Assembly: GCF_000300335.1 (NCBI RefSeq)
Contig: NZ_AMRM01000022.1
Location: forward strand, 1 to 64,000
Source: Nitratireductor pacificus pht-3B
Lineage (GTDB): Bacteria; Pseudomonadota; Alphaproteobacteria; Rhizobiales; Rhizobiaceae
DNA: 64,000 nt
Reading direction: 5' to 3'
The position numbers and the translations under genes are program-made. The notes under the pieces were generated by a model. It did no database searches, had not been told where the DNA came from, and saw only the letters and a list, made by a program, of their open reading frames with translations. Below are positions 7,484 to 15,218 of the stretch, one piece after another (position 1 is the first letter of the stretch; each line of letters starts with the position of its first letter).

Positions 7484-9084
7484 GCCTGCTCCGTGGCGTT
7501 GTCGAGGGCGTTGTCGATGGTGTGTCCGGGCGCGGCGCCGCCCATCAGCAGGCCCACTTTCTCGAAACTCGCTTCGGCGATCGGCAGGGGCGCGGAAAGC
7601 CGCCCGTCATGCATCACGGCGATGGCGTCGGAAATTTCGAACAGCTCGTCCAGGTCCTGACTGATCACCAGAACCGCCGAGCCCGAGCGCGCCAGGTCGA
7701 TCAGGGCCTGGCGGATGCGTGCCGCCGCACCGGCATCGACGCCCCATGTCGGCTGGTTGACGATCAGCACGGCGGGCTGCCGGTCGAGTTCGCGGCCGAT
7801 GATGAATTTCTGCAGATTGCCGCCAGACAGGGCGGCGGCTTCCGGATCGGTTCCACTCATGCGCACGTCCATCGTCTCGACGATGCGTTCTGCGGCGGCG
7901 GTCAGCGCGCCCTCGCGCACGGTGCCGAGCGGCCCGAGCAGGGATTTCCCGTCGGTCGCGTGCCGGGAGAGCAGGAGGTTCTCGGACAGGCGCATATGGG
8001 GTGCGGCGCCATGGCCGAGGCGCTCCTCGGGAACGAAACCCGCTCCCAGCAGGCGGCGGCCGGAGATCGACAGGCGCCCGCAATCCATGCCGCGAATGCG
8101 CACGACGCCGGCATGTTCCTGCAGGGCCTCGCCTGACAGCGCCTCGAACAGCTCGCCCTGGCCGTTACCGGCCACGCCGGCAATGCCGAGAACCTGGCCG
8201 GCGCGCACCGTCAGCCTGATCTCGCGCAGCGGCACCGCGAAGGGATTGGCGGCCGGGCGGCTCAGCCCGCTCACCTCGAGCAGCGCTTCATGGGCGCCGC
8301 CGGCATCGGCCGGGCGGCTGACGGCCTCGACGTCGTTGCCGACCATCATGCGGGCGAGCGACGCCGCAGTTTCCTGGCGCGGGTCGCAATGGGCCACCAC
8401 CCTGCCGTGCCGCAGCACGGTGGCGCGGTCACACAGACGCTTCACCTCCTCCAGCCGGTGCGAGATGTAGAGGATGGATTTCCCCTCGTCGCGCAGCGTC
8501 TCCAGCGTGTCGAACAGCTTGTCGGCCTCCTGCGGGGTCAGCACGGACGTCGGTTCGTCGAGGATGATCAGATCGGGCTTCTGCAGCAGGCAGCGGATGA
8601 TCTCGATGCGCTGCCGCTCGCCGACGGAGAGATCGCCCACATGGGCAAAGGGATCGAGCGGCAGGCCATAGGTTTTCGACAAGGCCCGCGCCCGCTCGGC
8701 GATCTGCATGATCGGCGCCTTCTCGTCGAGCGACAGCATGATGTTTTCCGCCGCCGTCAGCGCCTCGAACAGCGAGAAATGCTGGAACACCATACCGATG
8801 CCGAGGCGCCGCGCGGCGCCGGGCGTCGGGATCGTGACCTGCCGTCCCTTCCAGCCGATCGTGCCCGCCGCCGGTTCCAGAGCGCCGAACAGCATCTTGA
8901 CGAAGGTGGATTTGCCAGCGCCGTTCTCGCCCAGCAGTGCATGGATCTCGCCGCGGTCAATCGTCAGGTCGATCGCATCGCAGGCTTTCAGCGTCCCGAA
9001 AACCTTGGTCAGGCCACGGACATCGAGCAGGCCGCCGGCCTCGCCGTCGCGTTGTGTCTCCACCCCGCCTCCGATTGTCTTCAT
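7480..9084 (-). CDS. ABC transporter ATPase with two nucleotide-binding domains (nucleoside/sugar type)
   Basis: This 534-residue cytoplasmic ATPase carries two fused nucleotide-binding domains, as in RbsA/NupA proteins. The first has LLGENGAGKST (Walker A), LSVGERQRIEI and LIILDEPTSVLTPQE. The second has a degenerate Walker A (GIAGVAGNGQGE), LSGGNLQKFIIGRE and VLIVNQPTWGVD, where Asn and Gln stand at usual acidic Walker B positions. That asymmetry is normal for this subfamily. It is the first gene of the four-gene importer and overlaps the first permease by 4 bases. The 109-base gap before it is the likely promoter region. Confidence 0.92.
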   Translation of the reverse strand: MKTIGGGVETQRDGEAGGLLDVRGLTKVFGTLKACDAIDLTIDRGEIHALLGENGAGKSTFVKMLFGALEPAAGTIGWKGRQVTIPTPGAARRLGIGMVFQHFSLFEALTAAENIMLSLDEKAPIMQIAERARALSKTYGLPLDPFAHVGDLSVGERQRIEIIRCLLQKPDLIILDEPTSVLTPQEADKLFDTLETLRDEGKSILYISHRLEEVKRLCDRATVLRHGRVVAHCDPRQETAASLARMMVGNDVEAVSRPADAGGAHEALLEVSGLSRPAANPFAVPLREIRLTVRAGQVLGIAGVAGNGQGELFEALSGEALQEHAGVVRIRGMDCGRLSISGRRLLGAGFVPEERLGHGAAPHMRLSENLLLSRHATDGKSLLGPLGTVREGALTAAAERIVETMDVRMSGTDPEAAALSGGNLQKFIIGRELDRQPAVLIVNQPTWGVDAGAAARIRQALIDLARSGSAVLVISQDLDELFEISDAIAVMHDGRLSAPLPIAEASFEKVGLLMGGAAPGHTIDNALDNATEQA

Positions 9085-9193
9085 TGTTGTTTTGTTCCCG
9101 GCCAGATCATAGGCGGACAGTTTTCCCTGTCATTAGTCGTGTTTTGCTTGAAAGTGCTTCACCGTCAGCGCGCAACTGCGTGCCGGGGCAGGG

Positions 9194-9955
9194 TCAGGCG
9201 CCCCGGCGTCCTCCCCCGAGATTCGGCAGGAACTGCATCACCATGCCGATAATGAAAAGATAGAGGCCGGTGACGCCGATGCCGACCCGCACGATCTGCT
9301 CCGCCTGCATGTCCTGCCACAGGGCGGCGACACCGAAGGCGCACCAGGCGAGGAAGATCGTGAGATTGACCGGGCGCAGGCGCTTCACGCGCACCGGATG
9401 CAGGAAGTAGAGCGGCATGAATGTCAGCAGCGCCGAGACGATGACGACGGCGAAGGAGATATATTCGCCGGGCCTTGTGACGAACAGGGTGAAGACCACC
9501 ATGTTCCACACCACCGGAAAGCCCTTGAAGAAGTTCTCGCGCGTCTTCATGCCGGTGTCGGCATAATAGATGGCACTGCTGACGACGATGATCGCCGCAG
9601 AGAGGAAGGACAGGCCGGCGCCCATGAAGCCGCTCTGGTAGAGCGCGAATGCGGGGATCAGCACATAGGTGACATAGTCGATGATGTTGTCCAGCATGTC
9701 GCCCGACCAGGTCGGCAGGACATGCTTGACGTCCAGCTTGCGGGCAATCGGCCCGTCGATGCCGTCGACGAAAAGGGCGAGGCCGAGCCACCAGAACATC
9801 GCCGTCCAGCGCTCCTCGCTGGCCGCGACCAGCGACAGGAAGGCGAGGAAGGAGCCGGACGCGGTCAACAGGTGAACGGAGAAGGCACGGGCCTGCGGCG
9901 CGGTGACCTTCTTCTTGATGACCGGCTTCCTGATGATGGGCCTCCTCATCGGCAT
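9194..9955 (-). CDS. pcs: Phosphatidylcholine synthase
   Basis: This 253-residue integral membrane CDP-alcohol phosphatidyltransferase condenses CDP-diacylglycerol with choline. The catalytic motif is clear: DG at 67-68, AR at 71-72, then G85, D89 and D93 in SGDMLDNIIDY. The longer spacing between AR and the G-x3-D-x3-D block is as in rhizobial Pcs. About eight membrane segments follow, with HPVRVKRLRPVNL between the later ones. It lies 3 bases after the DUF1326 gene, so probably in one transcript with it and the DUF2182 gene. Phosphatidylcholine production is common in Hyphomicrobiales. Confidence 0.88.
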   Translation of the reverse strand: MPMRRPIIRKPVIKKKVTAPQARAFSVHLLTASGSFLAFLSLVAASEERWTAMFWWLGLALFVDGIDGPIARKLDVKHVLPTWSGDMLDNIIDYVTYVLIPAFALYQSGFMGAGLSFLSAAIIVVSSAIYYADTGMKTRENFFKGFPVVWNMVVFTLFVTRPGEYISFAVVIVSALLTFMPLYFLHPVRVKRLRPVNLTIFLAWCAFGVAALWQDMQAEQIVRVGIGVTGLYLFIIGMVMQFLPNLGGGRRGA

Positions 9956-9958
9956 CGC

Positions 9959-10573
9959 CTATGGTCCGCGCCAGTCGAGCGGGCAGATTTCCGCCGAGCG
10001 GCCCGCAAAGTTCCAGTTGCGGCCGAAGGCGCGCATGCGGCTTTTCTCCGAGCGGGCGACCGTGATCTCGGGCGCGATCCAGTACTGCGAATTGGAAATG
10101 ACCGTGTCGCCCTCGCCGTCCTTGCCGGCAATCGGCGTGATGGCGCCGTCGATGATCTTCGGGATCTGGAAGATGCGCGTCTTGCCCTCGGTCTCGTAGC
10201 TGACCGGCGCGCGTTCGATGCCGAGGAACTGGCCGACGAGGATCGACAGCAGCGCCGTCGTGCCGCCCGCCTTTCCGGAGAAGATCTTGCCGATGGCCTT
10301 CTCGGCGTAGATCGAGGCGCGCTCGTCGAGGAACAGGCCGGCCGTCCAGTTGCCGCGGCTCATATAGCCGGGTATCTCCATGATCAGGCCGAGATTGAGG
10401 CCCGAAAGATCGGTCTCGCCATAATGCCCCTTGTCGATGCGGAAACCGGCCCAGGTCTGGCAGTAGCCCTCGGTCGGCGGGTGATTGCCGAGCGACAGCA
10501 CGCATGGACAGAAAACCGTGCAATTGCACGACAGCACCAGCTCGCCCTTCAGCGCCCAGTCCTTCTTAGCCAT
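9959..10573 (-). CDS. DUF1326 domain cysteine-rich protein
   Basis: The 204-residue protein has a cysteine cluster near the N-terminus (LSCNCTVFCPCVLSLG, Cys16, 18, 22, 24, then Cys38 in GYCQTW). This is typical of DUF1326 and suggests metal or redox chemistry. There is no evident signal peptide. The family is uncharacterised but very often sits beside DUF2182 membrane proteins, as here (16-base gap upstream). It precedes pcs by 3 bases. Function is unknown; metal handling is an inference from the cysteines and the partner. Confidence 0.8.
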   Translation of the reverse strand: MAKKDWALKGELVLSCNCTVFCPCVLSLGNHPPTEGYCQTWAGFRIDKGHYGETDLSGLNLGLIMEIPGYMSRGNWTAGLFLDERASIYAEKAIGKIFSGKAGGTTALLSILVGQFLGIERAPVSYETEGKTRIFQIPKIIDGAITPIAGKDGEGDTVISNSQYWIAPEITVARSEKSRMRAFGRNWNFAGRSAEICPLDWRGP

Positions 10574-10589
10574 TCGAGACCCCTCTCCT

Positions 10590-11480
10590 TCACAGCGAGA
10601 TTACTAGAAGCGCGAGTGCCCACACAAGGAGCAGGCTCCCGGAAAGCCGTGTGAAAACACGGTTACGACCATGTTTCTCGACGATGACGAAAACACCGAG
10701 CAGCGCCATCCAGAAAATGTTCATCGTGCCGACGGCGAGCATCACCAGCATCAGGGCCCAGCAGCAGCCGAGGCACCACAGGCCCTGTTCCATGCCGAGC
10801 CGGAACACCGCCGCCGGACGCGTGCTCCATCGGCCGAACAGCGTGGCGAAGGGATTACGGCATTTGACAAGGCAGGCCTCCTTCAGGCCGCTGAACTGAT
10901 AGGCCCCGGCGATCGCCAGGACGGCCGCGCCCGCCATGCCGCCGAGCGGCGACAGGACGAGACCGCCCGGCTGCATCGCCGCCGCGAGCATGATCAGCCC
11001 GGCAAAGCCGAAGGATGCCCCCAGCCAGACGGTCGCGTAGCCGGCGACCAGCACCAGCGGATGAACCGCGCGCGCGCCCTTTGCGGCAGCCGTGTCGGCG
11101 ATTTCGCAGTAGGTGCGGATCATCGGTCCGGCGGAAGGAAGCATCATGGCGACCGCCATGAGGAACCACATCGCGCTCAGCACCCAGAAGCGCGCCGGTC
11201 CCGAGACTGCATCCGCCGGCGCGAGGCACAGCGCGAGAAACGTCTCCGCGAACTGCGGAAGGGGAATGTCGGGAAGCATCGCCAGCAGACCGCCGCCCGG
11301 TCCCGCCGCCCGCACGTCGACGGCGGCAAGCCGCACCGCCATGGCCACCAGAGCGGCCCAGGCCAGGACAATGGCGAGGCCGAGGGCGGTGAAGGACAAG
11401 GCACGGGCGCGCAGCGCCAGCCCGTGCGCCGCGCGCGCGCCGGCATCGAGATTGGGCAGATCGTCGTCGCGCACGCTCAT
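10590..11480 (-). CDS. DUF2182 predicted metal-binding membrane protein
   Basis: The 296-residue inner-membrane protein has about six to seven hydrophobic segments. WFLMAVAMMLPSAGPMIRTY near the middle is the DUF2182 signature; LKEACLVKCRNP and LWCLGCCWALM supply Cys residues that may hold metal. The ATG at 11480 (MSVRDDDLPN) is chosen; the reading frame stays open far upstream, but that part is antisense to the monooxygenase gene. It heads the DUF2182-DUF1326-pcs run and is divergent from the monooxygenase, sharing a 144-base intergenic region. Confidence 0.82.
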   Translation of the reverse strand: MSVRDDDLPNLDAGARAAHGLALRARALSFTALGLAIVLAWAALVAMAVRLAAVDVRAAGPGGGLLAMLPDIPLPQFAETFLALCLAPADAVSGPARFWVLSAMWFLMAVAMMLPSAGPMIRTYCEIADTAAAKGARAVHPLVLVAGYATVWLGASFGFAGLIMLAAAMQPGGLVLSPLGGMAGAAVLAIAGAYQFSGLKEACLVKCRNPFATLFGRWSTRPAAVFRLGMEQGLWCLGCCWALMLVMLAVGTMNIFWMALLGVFVIVEKHGRNRVFTRLSGSLLLVWALALLVISL

Positions 11481-11624
11481 CTGGAAGACCTCATGGGTGC
11501 CTATGCTTGGTGGCTGGGTGCTTTCGCCGCGTTGAACCTTGCATCGGCACACCCCATCATGACAAACGAGAATTATCGGCGAGGTTACCTCTCTTCCTTC
11601 GCCACCTTGAATGGACCGATTGTC

Positions 11625-12845
11625 ATGAGCGATAGCGACCACGGGATTCTTGTTGCCGGAACGGGTCCAGCCGGCCTGATCGCCGCCCTTGCGCTGGCGC
11701 ATCGGGGGCATCGCGTGACCCTTGCCGGTCCCGCACCGGCCGCGCGGGATCGCCGCACGGTGGCTTTGATGCAGCCGGCCCTCGATTATCTCCAGCCGCT
11801 CGGTTTCATGGACGCGCTGCGCGACGACTGCGCGCCGCTGCGCGCCATGCGGCTGGTCGACGCCACCGGCCGGCTGATCCGCAGCCCCACCGTCACCTTT
11901 CACGCCGGCGAGATCGGCCAGGACCATTTCGGCCTGAACATTCCCAATGCGCGCCTGACTGAAGTCCTCGCCGACACGGTACGCCGCACGGCGTCGATCG
12001 ACTGGCGCGAAAGCCTGGTTCAAGACTGGAACTGCGCCGCCGACGGGGTGTCGGCCGTGCTCGCCGATGGCGCGCGGGTCGAGGCCCGGCTTGCCGTTGC
12101 CGCCGACGGCCGGCAATCGCCGGCGCGCGAAGCCGCCGGCATCGCCGCACGCGCGCGCGCCCTGCCGCAGGCAGCACTGGTGCTCAACTTCGCCCATACG
12201 CGTGAGCACGGCTTCATCTCGACGGAATTCCACACCGAGACCGGCCCCTGCACGCAGGTGCCCCTGCCCGGCTCGCGCTCGAGCCTGGTCTGGGTGGTGC
12301 GGCCCGAGGAGGCGGAGGTGCTGATGGCCCTGGACGACGCGGCGCTCTCGCTGCGCGTCGAGGAGCGCCTGTCGTCGCTGCTCGGCCGGGTCACGGTCGA
12401 ACCCGGCCGGCAGGTCTTCCCGCTCAGCCAGCTCATGCCGGCGCGCTTCGGACAGAACCGCGTCGCGCTGGTCGGCGAAGCGGCGCATGTCTTCCCGCCC
12501 ATTTCGGCCCAGGGGCTCAATCTCGGGGTGCGCGACGTGGAGGATCTGGTGGCGGTCGCCGACGCGTATCGCGACGATCCGGGGAGCGATGCAGCGCTTG
12601 CCCGCTACGATGCGAAGCGGCGCCCCGACATTCTGGCGCGCAGCGGTTCGGTCAACCTGCTCAACGCATCGCTGCTGTCGGGGCTCCTGCCGGCGCAGAT
12701 CGCCCGCAGCGCCGGACTAAGCGTCATCGGCGGCTTCGCGCCGTTGCGCGCCCTGTTCATGCGCGAGGGGATGCGTCCGGGCAGCGGCTTCTCGGCACTC
12801 TTCTCGCTCAGGGGAACAGATCGGGCGGCAGGATCCCGTTCGTGA
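11625..12845 (+). CDS. UbiH/UbiF-family FAD-dependent monooxygenase
   Basis: The 406-residue flavoprotein has the FAD dinucleotide fold (VAGTGPAGLIAALALAHRG at about residues 9-27), the middle DG-type motif (LAVAADGRQSPAREAAGI) and the C-terminal FAD motif (RVALVGEAAHVFPPISAQG). In the last motif Glu replaces the more usual Asp after Gly. Members hydroxylate aromatic rings, often in ubiquinone synthesis, but this family is broad and no other ubi gene is near. The ATG at 11625 has no clear ribosome site; an in-frame ATG at 11560 is an alternative. Its 3' end overlaps the convergent AEC gene by 38 bases. Confidence 0.82.
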   Translation: MSDSDHGILVAGTGPAGLIAALALAHRGHRVTLAGPAPAARDRRTVALMQPALDYLQPLGFMDALRDDCAPLRAMRLVDATGRLIRSPTVTFHAGEIGQDHFGLNIPNARLTEVLADTVRRTASIDWRESLVQDWNCAADGVSAVLADGARVEARLAVAADGRQSPAREAAGIAARARALPQAALVLNFAHTREHGFISTEFHTETGPCTQVPLPGSRSSLVWVVRPEEAEVLMALDDAALSLRVEERLSSLLGRVTVEPGRQVFPLSQLMPARFGQNRVALVGEAAHVFPPISAQGLNLGVRDVEDLVAVADAYRDDPGSDAALARYDAKRRPDILARSGSVNLLNASLLSGLLPAQIARSAGLSVIGGFAPLRALFMREGMRPGSGFSALFSLRGTDRAAGSRS

Positions 12846-13770
12846 TCGCGTAGAGCAGCCCCGTCACGGTGGCCACGGACAGGACCGTGGTGATGAGCAC
12901 GCTGGCCGAGGCCCGCTCCATCCACACGCCGTATTGCTGGCTGATCACGAAGACGTTCGTGGCGGTCGGCAGCGAGGCGAGCAGCACGGCCGAGAACACC
13001 CAGATCTCTGAGAAATCGCCGACCCAGCTCAGGATGACATAGCAGAGCAGCGGGTGAACGATCAGCTTCAGGATGGCGATGGCGCCCAGCTCGTGCGGCA
13101 CGCGCTTCAGCGGGCGCAGCGCCAGGCTGACACCCATGGCGAACAGCGCGCAGGGGGCGGCCGCCGAGGACAGGTAGGCGAGCAGCCGCTCGATGGGGAC
13201 CGGAGGCGTCACATGCAGGGCGGCGGCGGCGACACCCGCCGCCGTTGCCAGGATGAAGGGATGCAGGACGATCTTGCGCACCACTTCGAGGGCGAGTTGC
13301 AGCGGTCCCTGTCTGCTTCCGCCCGACAGCGCCATCATCATCGGCGCCACGGCGAAGTGCGCGATGTTCTCGAAGCAGAAGATCAACGCGACGGGCACCG
13401 CCGCTTCCTCGCCGAAGGCCAGCAGGGCCAGGCCCGGCCCCATATATCCGATGTTGCCATAGGCGGCCGACAGGCCCTTGATCGTGCTTTCGGCGATGCC
13501 GCTGCGGCTGAGAAGCATCGAGGCCGCGAACATGAGCGAGAAGACGATATAGGTCGCCGCCACCGCGCCGAAAATGTAGCTCCACTCCGTCAGGCGCTCG
13601 ATCGGCGTCTTGGCGAGAAGCTGGAAGAACAGCGCCGGCAGCGCGACATAGATGACGAAGGTGTTGATCCAGCCGAGCGCCTCGACCGGCTGGGGCTTTA
13701 GCCTGGCGAGCGCGTAGCCGATGAAGATGAGGCCGAAGAACGGCAGAACAAGTCCCGCTACATTCGACAT
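12808..13770 (-). CDS. AEC family transporter
   Basis: This 320-residue membrane protein belongs to the auxin-efflux-carrier/malonate-type family, with about ten hydrophobic segments in two repeats. SAAYGNIGYMGPGLALLAFG is the conserved crossover region of the first half, and LPTATNVFVISQQYG the matching one of the second half. Bacterial members export or exchange small organic acids; the substrate cannot be told. It converges on and overlaps the monooxygenase gene. Confidence 0.85.
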   Translation of the reverse strand: MSNVAGLVLPFFGLIFIGYALARLKPQPVEALGWINTFVIYVALPALFFQLLAKTPIERLTEWSYIFGAVAATYIVFSLMFAASMLLSRSGIAESTIKGLSAAYGNIGYMGPGLALLAFGEEAAVPVALIFCFENIAHFAVAPMMMALSGGSRQGPLQLALEVVRKIVLHPFILATAAGVAAAALHVTPPVPIERLLAYLSSAAAPCALFAMGVSLALRPLKRVPHELGAIAILKLIVHPLLCYVILSWVGDFSEIWVFSAVLLASLPTATNVFVISQQYGVWMERASASVLITTVLSVATVTGLLYAITNGILPPDLFP

Positions 13771-13937
13771 CGTCCGCCCTCGCCCGCCGCCCGTATTGCC
13801 TTACCAGGCACATCGAAACGGATGCGCGCTGGCCGATTCCCGCTTCCGCGCTAGCCTGCGCCGGCGGCGCGCGTCAAGCCTGCGGGATTGAATTGTTCCG
13901 AAAGCTGCGCCACATAGGGGGTAGAGGTAGATACAGC

Positions 13938-14270
13938 ATGCAAACCATGGGTACAGCAAAGTTCAGCATCGGCCAGGTCGTCCGCCATCGCCTGTTCGAT
14001 TTCCGCGGCGTGATTTTCGACGTGGATCCGGAGTTCAACAACACCGAGGCTTGGTATCAGGCGATCCCGGAAGAGATGCGTCCGCGCAAGGACCAGCCCT
14101 TCTACCATCTGCTCGCCGAGAACGAGGAGACGGAGTATGTCGCCTATGTCTCCGAGCAGAACCTGCTGGTGGATGAATCCGGCCTGCCCGTCCGTCACCC
14201 GCAGCTCGCGGAATTCTTCATCGAAACCGCCGACGGCCATTACACGCCGCGCGAGCGCCTGCACCACTAG
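13938..14270 (+). CDS. hspQ: Heat shock protein HspQ
   Basis: This 110-residue protein of the HspQ/YccV family has the hallmark KFSIGQVVRHRLFDFRGVIF followed by VDPEFNNTEAWYQAIP. In enteric bacteria HspQ is a Lon protease specificity-enhancing factor and binds hemimethylated DNA. The full-length family fold is present. The ATG at 13938 is chosen because GAGGTAG lies 7 bases upstream; a second ATG is 3 codons on. A shared bidirectional terminator follows. Confidence 0.9.
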   Translation: MQTMGTAKFSIGQVVRHRLFDFRGVIFDVDPEFNNTEAWYQAIPEEMRPRKDQPFYHLLAENEETEYVAYVSEQNLLVDESGLPVRHPQLAEFFIETADGHYTPRERLHH

Positions 14271-14288
14271 AAAATGAGTTATTCAAAC

Positions 14289-14316
14289 AAAAACAGGGCC
14301 TTGCGGCCCTGTTTTG
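14289..14316. terminator. Bidirectional terminator between hspQ and the ialB-like gene
   Basis: AAACAGGGCC (14291-14300) and GGCCCTGTTT (14305-14314) form a perfect stem with a TTGC loop, flanked by A on the left and T on the right. It can end both converging genes. Confidence 0.8.
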
Positions 14317-14337
14317 CGTTTCTTCGGAAAGAAGGTT

Positions 14338-14964
14338 CTACTCGCCCTTCTTGGCCTTCTCCTGGGCCTCGCGAAGCTTGTCCGTGAACTCCTGATTGTT
14401 CTTGTTCACGAAGTCCTGCAGCTTCTTCTGGCGGTCCTCGATGTCGGACTGCGGCAGCGGATCGCCGTCATAGGCGGCGGTGAAGCCGGAGAGCGGCATC
14501 TTGATCGGGTTCGGCTGGTTCTGGAAGTTGACCGAGGTCAGGGTCAGCTCTGATCCCTTCTTGAAAGAGGCGACGAGCTGGTCCGTGAGCTGCGCCTCCG
14601 CGATGCAGCGGTCCGGCAGGCAGATCGCGTAGTCGATCTTCTGCGTCTGGCCGCCGTCGATCTGCATTCCGATGCCGGGGGGCACCATGCGGCCGGTCGG
14701 CACGGTGATCTGGAATACCTTGCGGTTGACCTTGCCCTTGACCTCGATCAGGCTGACGCCGGTGATCATCTGGCCGGTTTCGGCGATCAGGACGTTCTGG
14801 ACGTTGCAGATGTCGACGTCTTCCTGCTTGGTGCAGGCCTTAAACCAACCCTGCGGCGGCTGTTGCTGCTGCGCGGCGGCAATGCCGGCTCCGCTTGCGG
14901 CCACGCACGCGGCGCCGCCAAGGGCGAACAGAGTGCGGATTGCTTTCGCGTTCAGGCTTTTCAT
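14338..14964 (-). CDS. Invasion-associated locus B (IalB) family protein
   Basis: This 208-residue exported protein has a signal peptide ending near residue 31 (GIAAAQQQQPPQ). The mature part has two cysteine pairs (KACTKQEDVDICN and ICLPDRCIA), the IalB layout, and ends in a highly charged helix (about residues 165-208, rich in Lys, Glu and Gln) likely to form a coiled coil. In Bartonella IalB contributes to erythrocyte invasion, but the family is widespread in free-living rhizobia, where its role is unclear. The ATG at 14964 is preceded by AGAGGAA at good distance and is preferred over one at 14988. Confidence 0.85.
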   Translation of the reverse strand: MKSLNAKAIRTLFALGGAACVAASGAGIAAAQQQQPPQGWFKACTKQEDVDICNVQNVLIAETGQMITGVSLIEVKGKVNRKVFQITVPTGRMVPPGIGMQIDGGQTQKIDYAICLPDRCIAEAQLTDQLVASFKKGSELTLTSVNFQNQPNPIKMPLSGFTAAYDGDPLPQSDIEDRQKKLQDFVNKNNQEFTDKLREAQEKAKKGE

Positions 14965-15218
14965 ATGGCTCAGTTCCTCTAAATGCACAGCGCCAGTCGT
15001 ATTCCGGTAGTGTCACCTGTTGGTCAAATGCGGCGACAGAATGACCTTTGAGCGCGTGTTACACTGCCCTTGCGGCCAAATCCAGTCCGCGCGGGCATTT
15101 CGCTGGACTTTGTGACACGGTGCGGCAAACATCACACGCTCGTGGCCCGCCGCCGCATTCGGCTGTGCTAGGCTCGGCTTCGAATCACGGTCTTTCTTCA
15201 TCCGACACAGGTGCGGTC

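Noticed and set aside
10671-11624. N-terminal extension of the monooxygenase frame
   Set aside because: The frame is open for 318 codons upstream of the chosen ATG, but that stretch is antisense to the DUF2182 gene and its translation does not look like protein. The FAD fold begins a few residues after the ATG at 11625.
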